A DNA stretch of 5,236 nucleotides from Terriglobia bacterium (lineage in GTDB: Bacteria; Acidobacteriota; Terriglobia; UBA7540). Positions 1-5,229 of this stretch are shown piece by piece. The first letter of the stretch is position 1. Each line of letters starts with the position of its first letter. The position numbers were made by a program, and so were the translations under genes. The stretch covers positions 1-5,236 of the forward strand of contig JASHYZ010000347.1 of the NCBI GenBank assembly GCA_030042795.1, given 5' to 3'. The notes below the pieces were generated by a model. It was not told where the DNA came from and searched no databases. It worked only from the letters and a program-made list of their open reading frames with translations.

Positions 1-1
1 C

Positions 2-178
2 CGGGCGGTGGGCTTGGCTAATGGGTCGAATCCGGTAGCTATCGTAGTGCCTTGCCATCGGGTGATCGGAGCCAATGGCACGCTCACGGGATACGGCGGC
101 GGCCTCGACCGCAAGCGCTGGCTGCTGGCCCATGAGCAGGCTACCTTGTTGCGGCCGCGGTCCACGCCGAGTTCCTGA
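2..178 (+). CDS. ogt: Methylated-DNA--protein-cysteine methyltransferase, C-terminal part (5' end outside window)
   Basis: This partial reading frame enters from the left edge and gives 58 residues before a TGA stop. It carries the O6-alkylguanine alkyltransferase active site PCHRVIG, whose Cys accepts the alkyl group from O6-alkylguanine in a suicide reaction. Just upstream is the family's N-P-V-A-I-V-V strand, and after it come [20 protein letters not shown] residues, the usual C-terminal loop and helix that close the active-site pocket. The family is normally about 150-180 residues, so roughly the last third is present. The N-terminal domain and the helix-turn-helix containing the Arg finger lie outside the window. 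The frame ends with a short Pro/Ser/Arg-rich tail, which is common. The next gene starts 65 bp downstream on the same strand, with no obvious terminator between, so read-through is possible. Cytoplasmic direct DNA repair is the expected role. The family call is secure; choosing ogt over a C-terminal Ada domain is less certain because the front is missing. Confidence 0.93.
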   Translation, partial: RAVGLANGSNPVAIVVPCHRVIGANGTLTGYGGGLDRKRWLLAHEQATLLRPRSTPSS

Positions 179-243
179 TTTCTCGCACAGCCTGCTCACG
201 AAACACGCTGCCGGCAGTCTTATTAGGCGTCAGGAGGGGTTCC

Positions 244-1128
244 ATGAGGAGAATGCTCAAGCAGCTTGCCATTTCAGGATTGTTCGCCGCGATGACTGTG
301 GCGCTGGCGGGCGCCGCATCGTGGTCAGACGTCCGCGGCTCGTTCGCGCGCAGCTTTCAGGTAAACGGTCCGGTAAGCCTGGAAATCGCCAACGGATCAG
401 GAGACATTACGGTTCGGCAGGGAGGCTCATCGAGCGTCGAGGTGCGCGCCAAGATTCACGTGGGAGATCGCTGGTTTGGCAGCGCAGACGTGGATCGCCG
501 GGTGCATGCGGTTGAGGCTAACCCGCCCGTGGAGCAGGACGGCAATACGATTCGCATTCGGAAGATCGACGAAGAGGAGCACAATTCCCACCTCTCGATC
601 GATTATGAGATTACGGCTCCGGCCGAAACCCAGGTTCACTCTGAAACGGGTTCTGGCGATGTGACCGTGGAAGGAATCAACGGCCCGGTTTCGGCGCGGA
701 CGGGTTCCGGCGACGTGAAGATGAGCGGCCTGCGCGCTGACGTCACCGCGCAAACAGGCAGCGGTGACGCGAAGTTCCAGAGCATTGAAGCCGGCCGTCT
801 TGAAATTGAGACAGGCTCGGGCGACGTCGAGCTGCGCGATGTACGCTGTGCCGTCCAAGCTCGGACGGAAAGCGGTGACATCGAGGCTGAAGGACATCCC
901 GAAGCGGCTTGGAGGCTTCGTACCGGTTCGGGCGATGTTACGCTGCGCCTGCCTTCCGATTTGGGCTTTGACCTTGATGCTCATACCGGCTCCGGCGACG
1001 TCGAAACCAACGGGCTTTCCATCACCACCGAAGGCAGCTTTGGTCATGGGAGCCTCCGCGGTAAGGTGCGGGGCGGTGGCGTGCCGGTCGAAGTGCAGAC
1101 CAGCTCCGGCGATATTCGTATCGATTGA
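244..1128 (+). CDS. Exported DUF4097-family beta-strand repeat protein (first of tandem pair)
   Basis: This 294-residue protein matches the DUF4097 / putative adhesin type of beta-solenoid. Residues 1-25 look like a Sec signal peptide: basic MRRMLKQ, a hydrophobic stretch, then LAGAA with a likely signal peptidase I site near residues 24-25. There is no lipobox Cys. Residues 26-130 form a non-repetitive N-terminal part with an NPPVEQDGNTIRI motif at 93-105. Residues 135-252 contain TGSGD-type repeats at 135, 153, 171, 190, 208 (TESGD), 227 and 248, a period of 18-21 residues. Outlying copies are NGSGD at 50 and TSSGD at 286. Asp is kept in all nine copies. Each repeat is followed by alternating hydrophobic residues, as expected for one beta-helix coil. 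The only Cys is C202. The ATG follows AGGAGGGG at 232-239. The second paralogue starts 24 bp downstream. The likely location is periplasmic or cell surface. The biochemical function of the family is not established, and adhesion is only a database-style label. Confidence 0.88.
   Translation: MRRMLKQLAISGLFAAMTVALAGAASWSDVRGSFARSFQVNGPVSLEIANGSGDITVRQGGSSSVEVRAKIHVGDRWFGSADVDRRVHAVEANPPVEQDGNTIRIRKIDEEEHNSHLSIDYEITAPAETQVHSETGSGDVTVEGINGPVSARTGSGDVKMSGLRADVTAQTGSGDAKFQSIEAGRLEIETGSGDVELRDVRCAVQARTESGDIEAEGHPEAAWRLRTGSGDVTLRLPSDLGFDLDAHTGSGDVETNGLSITTEGSFGHGSLRGKVRGGGVPVEVQTSSGDIRID
646..999 (+). repeat. TGSGD coil repeats inside first DUF4097 gene (about 54-bp period, 7 copies)
   Basis: Seven in-frame copies of a Thr-Gly-Ser-Gly-Asp coding motif begin at protein residues 135, 153, 171, 190, 208, 227 and 248, giving spacings of 54, 54, 57, 54, 57 and 63 bp. 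The DNA of the copies differs at synonymous positions (for example acgggttctggcgat, acaggcagcggtgac, accggctccggcgac). This is therefore an old protein-level repeat rather than a recent DNA tandem duplication. Confidence 0.85.
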
Positions 1129-1137
1129 GATGGACTC

Positions 1138-1145
1138 AAGGAGAG
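1138..1145 (+). promoter_or_regulatory. Ribosome binding site deciding the GTG start of the second DUF4097 gene
   Basis: The sequence AAGGAGAG lies 7 bases before the GTG at 1153 in the 24-bp gap after the first paralogue. It fixes this non-ATG start, since the GTG is followed directly by a convincing signal peptide (MKKRLLPAAL). Confidence 0.8.
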
Positions 1146-1152
1146 AAAACAA

Positions 1153-2127
1153 GTGAAGAAACGACTACTGCCTGCAGCGCTTACGCTGGCAGGACTCATG
1201 CTGGCGGCACCGGCGCTTCTGTGGGGCGCGGAAGGTTCATTCGAGCGGAGCCTGCATGTTAGCGGACCTGTGGATCTACAAGTATCAACTGGGTCCGGCG
1301 CGATCCACGTGCGCGCGGGCGACAGCCAGACCGTGCAGGTGCGGGGTACCATCAAGGCGCGCGACCACTGGGGCGGAATGAGCGCCGAAGACAAGGTGCG
1401 GCAGCTCGAGAGCAACCCGCCCATCGAGCAGGACGGCAACACCATCCGCATCGGTCACCTCTCGGAGCCGGAGTTGGGCCGCAACGTTTCCATCAGCTAC
1501 GATCTCGTGGTTCCCAAGGAAACGAGACTGCGCGCGGAGACGGGCTCGGGCGATCAGTCGGTGGAGGGCATCCAAGGGCCTCTCAAAGCCGAGACGGGTT
1601 CGGGAGGAATCCGCATCACCGGAATCAGCAGCGAGGTTCACGCGGAGACCGGCTCCGGCGACATTCAGATCGAATCGGTTCAAGGAAGCGTGACGGCGAA
1701 CACGGGCAGCGGGTCAATCCACGCGAACGGCGTGGCCGGCGAGTTCTCAGGTGAGACCGGCAGCGGCGATGTGAGACTGGAGCAATCCGCGCCTGGCCGG
1801 GTGCGCGTTTCAACCGGTTCGGGTTCCATTGAACTTGCCGGCGTGAACGGTCCTCTGAAGGTCGCCACGGGAAGCGGTGAGATCAAGGCCCAGGGTGAGC
1901 TCAGCGGTGACTGGCGTCTGGAGACAGGCTCGGGAGGAGTCACGGTGAGCCTGCCCGCGAGTGCCGGCTTTGACCTGCATGCTCACACCGACTCCGGAAG
2001 AATCTCGACAACTCGCGAGATTACCCTGACGGGCACTCTCAGCCGGAATGATTACCAGGGCAAGGTTGGGTCGGGCGGCTATTTGCTTGAGGTGAAGACC
2101 GGCTCGGGTGACATCCGCATCGAGTAG
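1153..2127 (+). CDS. Exported DUF4097-family beta-strand repeat protein (second of tandem pair)
   Basis: This 324-residue paralogue of the upstream gene starts at GTG behind a good Shine-Dalgarno. Residues 1-26 form a signal peptide (MKKR, then a Leu/Ala-rich core, with cleavage likely near AAPA at 21 or WGA at 26). No lipobox and no Cys is present anywhere. Residues 27-125 match the N-terminal part of the first paralogue, including NPPIEQDGNTIRI at 88-100. The coil array has TGSG at 130, 148, 166, 184, 202, 221, 239 and 258, then TDSG at 279, with outlying copies at 46, 305 (VGSG) and 316. The residue after TGSG in the array reads D, G, D, S, D, S, E, G, so acidic and neutral coils alternate. 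The ends of both proteins align closely (GFDL-HAH region and final SGDIRI), so the length difference lies in the middle. The likely role is a periplasmic or surface beta-solenoid made together with its neighbour; the exact function is unknown. Confidence 0.88.
   Translation: MKKRLLPAALTLAGLMLAAPALLWGAEGSFERSLHVSGPVDLQVSTGSGAIHVRAGDSQTVQVRGTIKARDHWGGMSAEDKVRQLESNPPIEQDGNTIRIGHLSEPELGRNVSISYDLVVPKETRLRAETGSGDQSVEGIQGPLKAETGSGGIRITGISSEVHAETGSGDIQIESVQGSVTANTGSGSIHANGVAGEFSGETGSGDVRLEQSAPGRVRVSTGSGSIELAGVNGPLKVATGSGEIKAQGELSGDWRLETGSGGVTVSLPASAGFDLHAHTDSGRISTTREITLTGTLSRNDYQGKVGSGGYLLEVKTGSGDIRIE
1540..2001 (+). repeat. TGSG coil repeats inside second DUF4097 gene (about 54-bp period, 9 copies)
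   Basis: Nine in-frame copies begin at residues 130, 148, 166, 184, 202, 221, 239, 258 and 279, with spacings of 18 or 19 residues until a last spacing of 21. That is two coils more than in the upstream paralogue. Codons for the motif vary (acgggctcgggcgat, accggctccggcgac, acgggcagcgggtca, accggcagcggcgat), so the repeats are diverged at DNA level. Confidence 0.85.
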
Positions 2128-2145
2128 GGAATCAGGCATCGCGCA

Positions 2146-2167
2146 AGCCCGGAACCTCACTCGGGCT
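2146..2167. terminator. Possible hairpin between convergent genes
   Basis: The arms AGCCCG (2146-2151) and CGGGCT (2162-2167) pair perfectly over 6 bp around a 10-base loop, 18 bases after the second DUF4097 stop. They also overlap the last codons and stop of the minus-strand uridylyltransferase gene. The position between convergent genes suits a shared terminator. There is no T-run on either side and the stem is short, so this is only a weak candidate. Confidence 0.25.
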
Positions 2168-3203
2168 CAATGACCAGCTTCCTTAATTCCCGTGCCGCTG
2201 TCTCAGGAGCGAGCGAGTTATAGTAGGTTTCTTTCAGGCTGTACGACTTGGACTTTGAGGGGATCACCGGCAGAATTTCGATGTGCCAGTGGTAATCCTC
2301 CGGGAGTGTCTGCCAGTTTCCGGTGCGGTCGAACTTGGCGTTCACATTCGGCGAGGTGTGCAGCACCAAATGATACGCCGGCGCCACCGCTTCCAGCCGC
2401 CGCAGCACAGACTTCAGCAGCCGGGCCAGGCGTAGCTGAGCCCTTTCCGTCGTCAAGTCTTCCTCAAAAGAACAATGGTGATTGATGGGCAGCAGCCACG
2501 TCTCATACGGCACTCGCGAGGCGTAAGGACAGAAGGCCACAAACATATCGTCCCACTCCACCGTGCGCACTTGCTCCGCCAGCTCCTGGGTGAGCAGATC
2601 ACAGCTGACGCATCGTTCCTTAAGCTGGTAGTAGCGTTGGCTCGAACGGAGTTCGTAAATGACGCGGCGAGGAACGAAGGGTGTGGCAGTGATTTCTGAA
2701 TGGGGATGGTCAAGCTCCTGTCCCGCGGCGGCGCCCTGATTGCGGAAGACGGTCACATAGCGAAAACGCGGATCTTTCTTGAGATCGATAATGCGGGAAG
2801 CATAGGCCTTGAGAACCTGCGCAATGTGCTGCTCGCTCTGATGCGACAGCGTCAGGGTGTGGTCAGGGTGCTCGATTACGATTTCGTGAGCGCCAAGATT
2901 GCGCATGCGATCATACACACCTTCGCCGCGGCGTTCGGCGCGCCCTTCGATGCGGTAGAGAGGATGCTGGTGTGGAATCACTCTCACCTGCCAATCGGGG
3001 CTGCCGTATGGATATTCATAGACCGTTTGCGTGCCTGCGGCCTGTTCGCCAAGGCAGAGCGGACAGCCACCCGTCACGTCCCAGCGGGGTTCGCCGCTCA
3101 CTTGTAGCACCCAGGTGTTGGTAATAGGATCTCTCCGGAGCTCTACGCCTTCCACGGCGGCTGCCGCGTCTCGAACGTCCTCAGTTTGAACTGCTACTGC
3201 CAT
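2157..3203 (-). CDS. galT: Galactose-1-phosphate uridylyltransferase family protein (GalT-like, HIT superfamily)
   Basis: This 348-residue protein is a full-length GalT-type nucleotidyltransferase. The family transfers UMP between UDP-glucose and galactose-1-phosphate in the Leloir pathway through a uridylyl-histidine intermediate. Visible landmarks are ELRRDPITNTWVL near 21-33 (family start), the zinc CPLC at 47-50, EHPDH at 111-115 (likely another metal ligand), and the active-site HPH at 166-168, where H168 should be the nucleophile. Further on are a second CVSC pair at 198-201, the NHH at 241-243 and HWHIEILP at 305-312, the C-terminal His cluster. The residue two after the HPH is Glu170, where E. 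coli GalT has catalytic Gln168, which is unusual. The ATG has only a G-rich upstream stretch (GAGGGTGGGG) as ribosome binding site. The gene diverges from the sugar kinase across 129 bp and converges on the DUF4097 pair. No galK or galE is present, so the true hexose-1-phosphate substrate is uncertain; an ADP-sugar phosphorylase or related activity remains possible. Confidence 0.85.
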   Translation of the reverse strand: MAVAVQTEDVRDAAAAVEGVELRRDPITNTWVLQVSGEPRWDVTGGCPLCLGEQAAGTQTVYEYPYGSPDWQVRVIPHQHPLYRIEGRAERRGEGVYDRMRNLGAHEIVIEHPDHTLTLSHQSEQHIAQVLKAYASRIIDLKKDPRFRYVTVFRNQGAAAGQELDHPHSEITATPFVPRRVIYELRSSQRYYQLKERCVSCDLLTQELAEQVRTVEWDDMFVAFCPYASRVPYETWLLPINHHCSFEEDLTTERAQLRLARLLKSVLRRLEAVAPAYHLVLHTSPNVNAKFDRTGNWQTLPEDYHWHIEILPVIPSKSKSYSLKETYYNSLAPETAARELRKLVIEPE

Positions 3204-3235
3204 TGGTAATCCCCACCCTCGTCATTATTGCCCGT

Positions 3236-3254
3236 AAGCACCGCCGGCGTGCTT
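3236..3254. promoter_or_regulatory. 19-bp dyad in the divergent intergenic region (possible operator)
   Basis: AAGCAC (3236-3241) and GTGCTT (3249-3254) form a perfect 6-bp inverted repeat around CGCCGGC. It lies between the divergent uridylyltransferase and sugar-kinase genes, about 33 bp from the former's start codon and 79 bp from the latter's. It covers the place where the -35 element for the -10-like TATACT at 3271 would sit. An operator read by a dimeric regulator is plausible, but a single dyad of this size can arise by chance in GC-rich DNA. Confidence 0.3.
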
Positions 3255-3270
3255 GAACGCGCGCCTGCAC

Positions 3271-3276
3271 TATACT
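3271..3276 (+). promoter_or_regulatory. -10-like hexamer TATACT upstream of the sugar kinase
   Basis: TATACT differs by one base from the sigma-70 -10 consensus and stands out in GC-rich surroundings, 57 bp before the GTG of the kinase. No good -35 is found at 16-18 bp spacing; TTGAAC at 3253 is only 12 bp away. The same AT-rich patch also reads TATAGT on the minus strand, so it could serve the divergent gene. Weak. Confidence 0.3.
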
Positions 3277-3332
3277 AATCATCGGCTCCGGCCAGACTTT
3301 TCTTGAAGCCTTGACAAGCAACGAGAGCAACC

Positions 3333-4406
3333 GTGGACGAACACGTCGCCGGAATTTCGAAGCGCATTGACCGGTTGGCGGGTAATATATATCGCTCAAG
3401 TGCGGCGATGTCAACCCCAAGCGTGCTGCCCCTGCGAAGACCTCAAACGCGGTTAGGCAAGACAACGGGCGGCTTGTTGTACCTCGGGGCTGATGGTGGT
3501 GGAACGCGAACCACGGTTTGGGTTTCGAGCGGCGAAGGCCGAGTGCTAGGCCGCGCCACGGCGGGGCCGTCAAATCCCGTAAAGGTAGGACTCGCCTCGG
3601 CTGAGCGCGAGATTCTCGCCGCGGCGCGTCAGGCTTTGGCGCAAGCAGGAGGCGGTGAGCTCCAGGCAGTGTGTTTGGGTCTCGCCGGCGCAGACCGGCC
3701 GGAGATCTCCAAGCCACTCGCGGCCTGGCTTTGGGAGCATCTTCCCGCCCAGTTCCACTTGATCACCACGGACGCCGCCATCGCTCTCGAAGCCGCCCTG
3801 TCCGGGCGCAGCCGCGCCGCAGGGCCTGGCATTGCCGTGATCGCGGGCACAGGCTCGATTGCCTGCGCGCGAGACGCGCGCGGCCGGATTCTGCGCTGCG
3901 GAGGCTGGGGGGCGGTGTTTGGCGACGAGGGTTCAGGCTACGACCTTGGCCGCAAAGCGGCGCGCGCCGCGCTGCATGACTTTGATGGCCGCGGACCAAG
4001 AACACGAGTTGGCGAGGCTATCACTCGCGCCCTGCGCCTCAAGAGCATCATCGAATTGCCAGGCCGGATTGCATCTCCCGGGGAGATCGCTGCGCTGGCG
4101 CCGGTGATCATCAAGACCGCGCGCGCCGGCGATGCTGTAGCCCGCCAGCTTGTAGACGACGCGGGGCGTGACCTTGCTGAACTCGCCCTCGCCCTGGTCC
4201 CACGCCTGGGCTCGAAGAATGAGGCACCTCGTGTCGTCTGCGCCGGCGGCCTGTTTCGCGCCAGCGCAGCCTTGCGCCGAAGCTTTGCGCGCCGCGTGAA
4301 AGACCTCGTCCCTGGCGCCCGCATCTCAGTACTGCGCCGTGAGCCCGTCGAAGGCGCGCTGGCACTGGCGCGGCGGGCGCCTGGATTTACACTCGAGACC
4401 GAATAG
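3333..4406 (+). CDS. BadF/BadG/BcrA/BcrD-type ATPase, N-acetylglucosamine kinase-like sugar kinase
   Basis: This 357-residue protein has the ASKHA (actin/hexokinase) fold motifs in order. They are phosphate-1 LGADGGGTRT at 51-60, GLAGADRP at 116-123, the likely catalytic Asp in TTDAAIAL at 145-152, phosphate-2 AGTGS at 171-175, GGWGAVFGDEGSG at 190-202, the adenosine motif AGGLFRA at 304-310, and EPVEGALALA at 337-346. This pattern is that of N-acetylglucosamine/glucosamine kinases in the BadF family, which phosphorylate amino sugars at the 6-hydroxyl using ATP in the cytoplasm, often for cell-wall sugar recycling. The radical-enzyme activator branch (BadF/HgdC) usually has a Cys-ligated iron-sulfur cluster, for which I see no signature. 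The family's first motif normally sits within about 10 residues of the N-terminus, so the first 25-45 residues are unusual. The ATG at 3408 would give 332 residues and may be the true start; the GTG at 3333 has only a weak GAGAG five bases upstream. Substrate specificity cannot be read here. Confidence 0.85.
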   Translation: MDEHVAGISKRIDRLAGNIYRSSAAMSTPSVLPLRRPQTRLGKTTGGLLYLGADGGGTRTTVWVSSGEGRVLGRATAGPSNPVKVGLASAEREILAAARQALAQAGGGELQAVCLGLAGADRPEISKPLAAWLWEHLPAQFHLITTDAAIALEAALSGRSRAAGPGIAVIAGTGSIACARDARGRILRCGGWGAVFGDEGSGYDLGRKAARAALHDFDGRGPRTRVGEAITRALRLKSIIELPGRIASPGEIAALAPVIIKTARAGDAVARQLVDDAGRDLAELALALVPRLGSKNEAPRVVCAGGLFRASAALRRSFARRVKDLVPGARISVLRREPVEGALALARRAPGFTLETE

Positions 4407-4477
4407 CCGCGAACGAAGCGCTGGCCATGCAGACTCCCGTGGCGTTCACCGTTTCCGCCTACAGGCCCATCCCTCAT

Positions 4478-5077
4478 TCACGCCCGAGACGCCGCAAGCT
4501 TTTCGTAGCGGAAGCAGCCTACAGCGTGATCATTCACCATGCCCACAGCCTGCATGAAGGCGTAGCAGATGGTGGAGCCCACGAACTTGAATCCGCGCCG
4601 CGCCAGGTCCTTGCTCATGGTGTCTGATTGCGCCGTTCGCGCCGGCAGACGCTTGGACGTCCGCCAGGTGTTCTGACGTGGCTTGCCGTCCACGAAGCGC
4701 CAGATGTATACATCGAAGCTGCCGAACTCCTCTTGCACTTTCAGGAACGCCGCGGCATTGGAAACGGCGGCAGCGATCTTGAGGCGGTTGCGCACGATGC
4801 CGGGATTCGCAAGCAGTTGCGTGGTGCGGAGGGCGTTGTAACCGGCCACGGCCACAGGGTCAAAGCCGTCAAACGCGGCGCGATAGTTGTCCCTCTTGTT
4901 CAGGATGGTCTCCCAGCTCAGTCCTGCCTGCGCGCCTTCAAGAATCAGGAACTCAAACAACCGCCGATCGTCGTGCACTGGCACGCCCCATTCTTCGTCG
5001 TGGTAGCAGGCCATCAATTCGCTTACGGCCCAGTGGCAGCGCGGGCGGGAGCCGGGCGAGGTTTGGGGCGGTCTCAT
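4478..5077 (-). CDS. tag: DNA-3-methyladenine glycosylase I
   Basis: The protein of 199 residues from the ATG at 5077 matches E. coli Tag along its length (E. coli 187). The enzyme removes 3-methyladenine from DNA as the first step of base excision repair. Visible features are RCHW at 13-16, YHDEEWGVP at 25-33, and LEGAQAGLSW at 46-55, whose Glu and Trp form the base-binding pocket. Later come the KRGFKFVG-like RRGFKFVG and TICYAFMQAVG block, and VNDHAVGC near the end. The four zinc ligands of the family (Cys4, His17, His175, Cys179 in E. coli) are represented by Cys14, His26, His184 and Cys188. The frame stays open upstream to a GTG at 5206, but those 43 extra residues resemble nothing in the family and are translated intergenic repeat sequence. 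ATG 5077 has AAAGAG eight bases upstream and places the zinc Cys correctly. The gene converges on the sugar kinase, leaving a 71-bp gap without a clear terminator. Confidence 0.93.
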   Translation of the reverse strand: MRPPQTSPGSRPRCHWAVSELMACYHDEEWGVPVHDDRRLFEFLILEGAQAGLSWETILNKRDNYRAAFDGFDPVAVAGYNALRTTQLLANPGIVRNRLKIAAAVSNAAAFLKVQEEFGSFDVYIWRFVDGKPRQNTWRTSKRLPARTAQSDTMSKDLARRGFKFVGSTICYAFMQAVGMVNDHAVGCFRYEKLAASRA

Positions 5078-5116
5078 ACGCGTGGCTCTTTCACCGAGGC
5101 TCAGGATTCGAAGTCC

Positions 5117-5137
5117 GGGACTCGGGATTCGGGAAGG
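5117..5137 (+). repeat. Short heptamer repeat GGGAYTC
   Basis: GGGACTC, GGGATTC and GGGAAGG stand directly in tandem, with a looser AGGATTC copy just upstream at 5103-5109. Short degenerate heptamer repeats of this kind are typical of intergenic DNA. It lies just upstream of tag and shows that this stretch is not coding. Confidence 0.5.
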
Positions 5138-5195
5138 AAGATTTTTTGATGGATCTCGCCCGCACCGGAATGACGGAATCACAGGCGAATCCCGA
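5122..5195. repeat. 10-bp perfect inverted repeat with 54-bp spacer upstream of tag
   Basis: TCGGGATTCG at 5122-5131 is the exact reverse complement of CGAATCCCGA at 5186-5195. The spacer holds a T6 run at 5142-5147 and no gene. The structure could be the ends of a very small non-autonomous element or a degenerate intergenic repeat. No target-site duplication is obvious. Confidence 0.45.
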
Positions 5196-5203
5196 AAACC
5201 GAA

Positions 5204-5229
5204 CACCGGATGGCGCGAAGCGCCGGGTG
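5204..5229. repeat. GC-rich REP-like hairpin at right edge
   Basis: GGCGC (5212-5216) and GCGCC (5220-5224) pair around a GAA loop. Outside an internal loop, CACC (5204-5207) can pair with GGTG (5226-5229). The sequence continues G-rich (GGTGGGGTGGT) to the window edge. It may be a repetitive extragenic palindrome or part of the terminator of a gene beyond the window. It is too close to the edge to judge fully. Confidence 0.4.

Noticed and set aside
208..217. Palindrome CTGCCGGCAG upstream of the first DUF4097 gene
   Set aside because: A 10-bp GC-rich palindrome is expected by chance in such DNA. It has no spacer typical of an operator and no T-run to suggest a terminator.
427..1152. Long open frame antisense to the first DUF4097 gene (and similar ones opposite the second)
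   Set aside because: It is the complement of a high-GC repeat gene and shows no family motif, no signal peptide and no ribosome binding site.
646..2001. RTX-type calcium-binding nonapeptide repeats
   Set aside because: The 18-residue period equals two RTX nonapeptides and the motif is Gly/Asp-rich. However, only one GSGD occurs per 18 residues and the GGxGxD pattern is absent. The DUF4097-type assignment fits better.
1540..2001. CRISPR-like or satellite DNA array with about 54-bp period
   Set aside because: The repeats are in frame, short (about 15 bp), diverged at synonymous sites and lie inside a signal-peptide-bearing protein. There are no identical repeats with unique spacers.
3311..3316. 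Perfect -35 hexamer TTGACA upstream of the kinase
   Set aside because: No -10-like hexamer lies 16-18 bp downstream (that stretch is the start of the gene), and the TATACT patch lies upstream of it, in the wrong order.
3938..4477. Open frame of about 180 codons antisense to the sugar kinase
   Set aside because: Its composition is dominated by Arg, Ala, Ser and Pro, as expected for a shadow frame in GC-rich DNA. The plus strand encodes a clear kinase with all its motifs.
4407..4477. Terminator between the convergent kinase and tag genes
   Set aside because: Only stems of about 4 bp could be found and there is no T-run, so nothing here can be supported.
5078..5206. N-terminal 43-residue extension of Tag from a GTG at 5206
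   Set aside because: It translates inverted-repeat and heptamer-repeat DNA and has no counterpart in the Tag family. The ATG at 5077 gives normal length and correct zinc-ligand placement.
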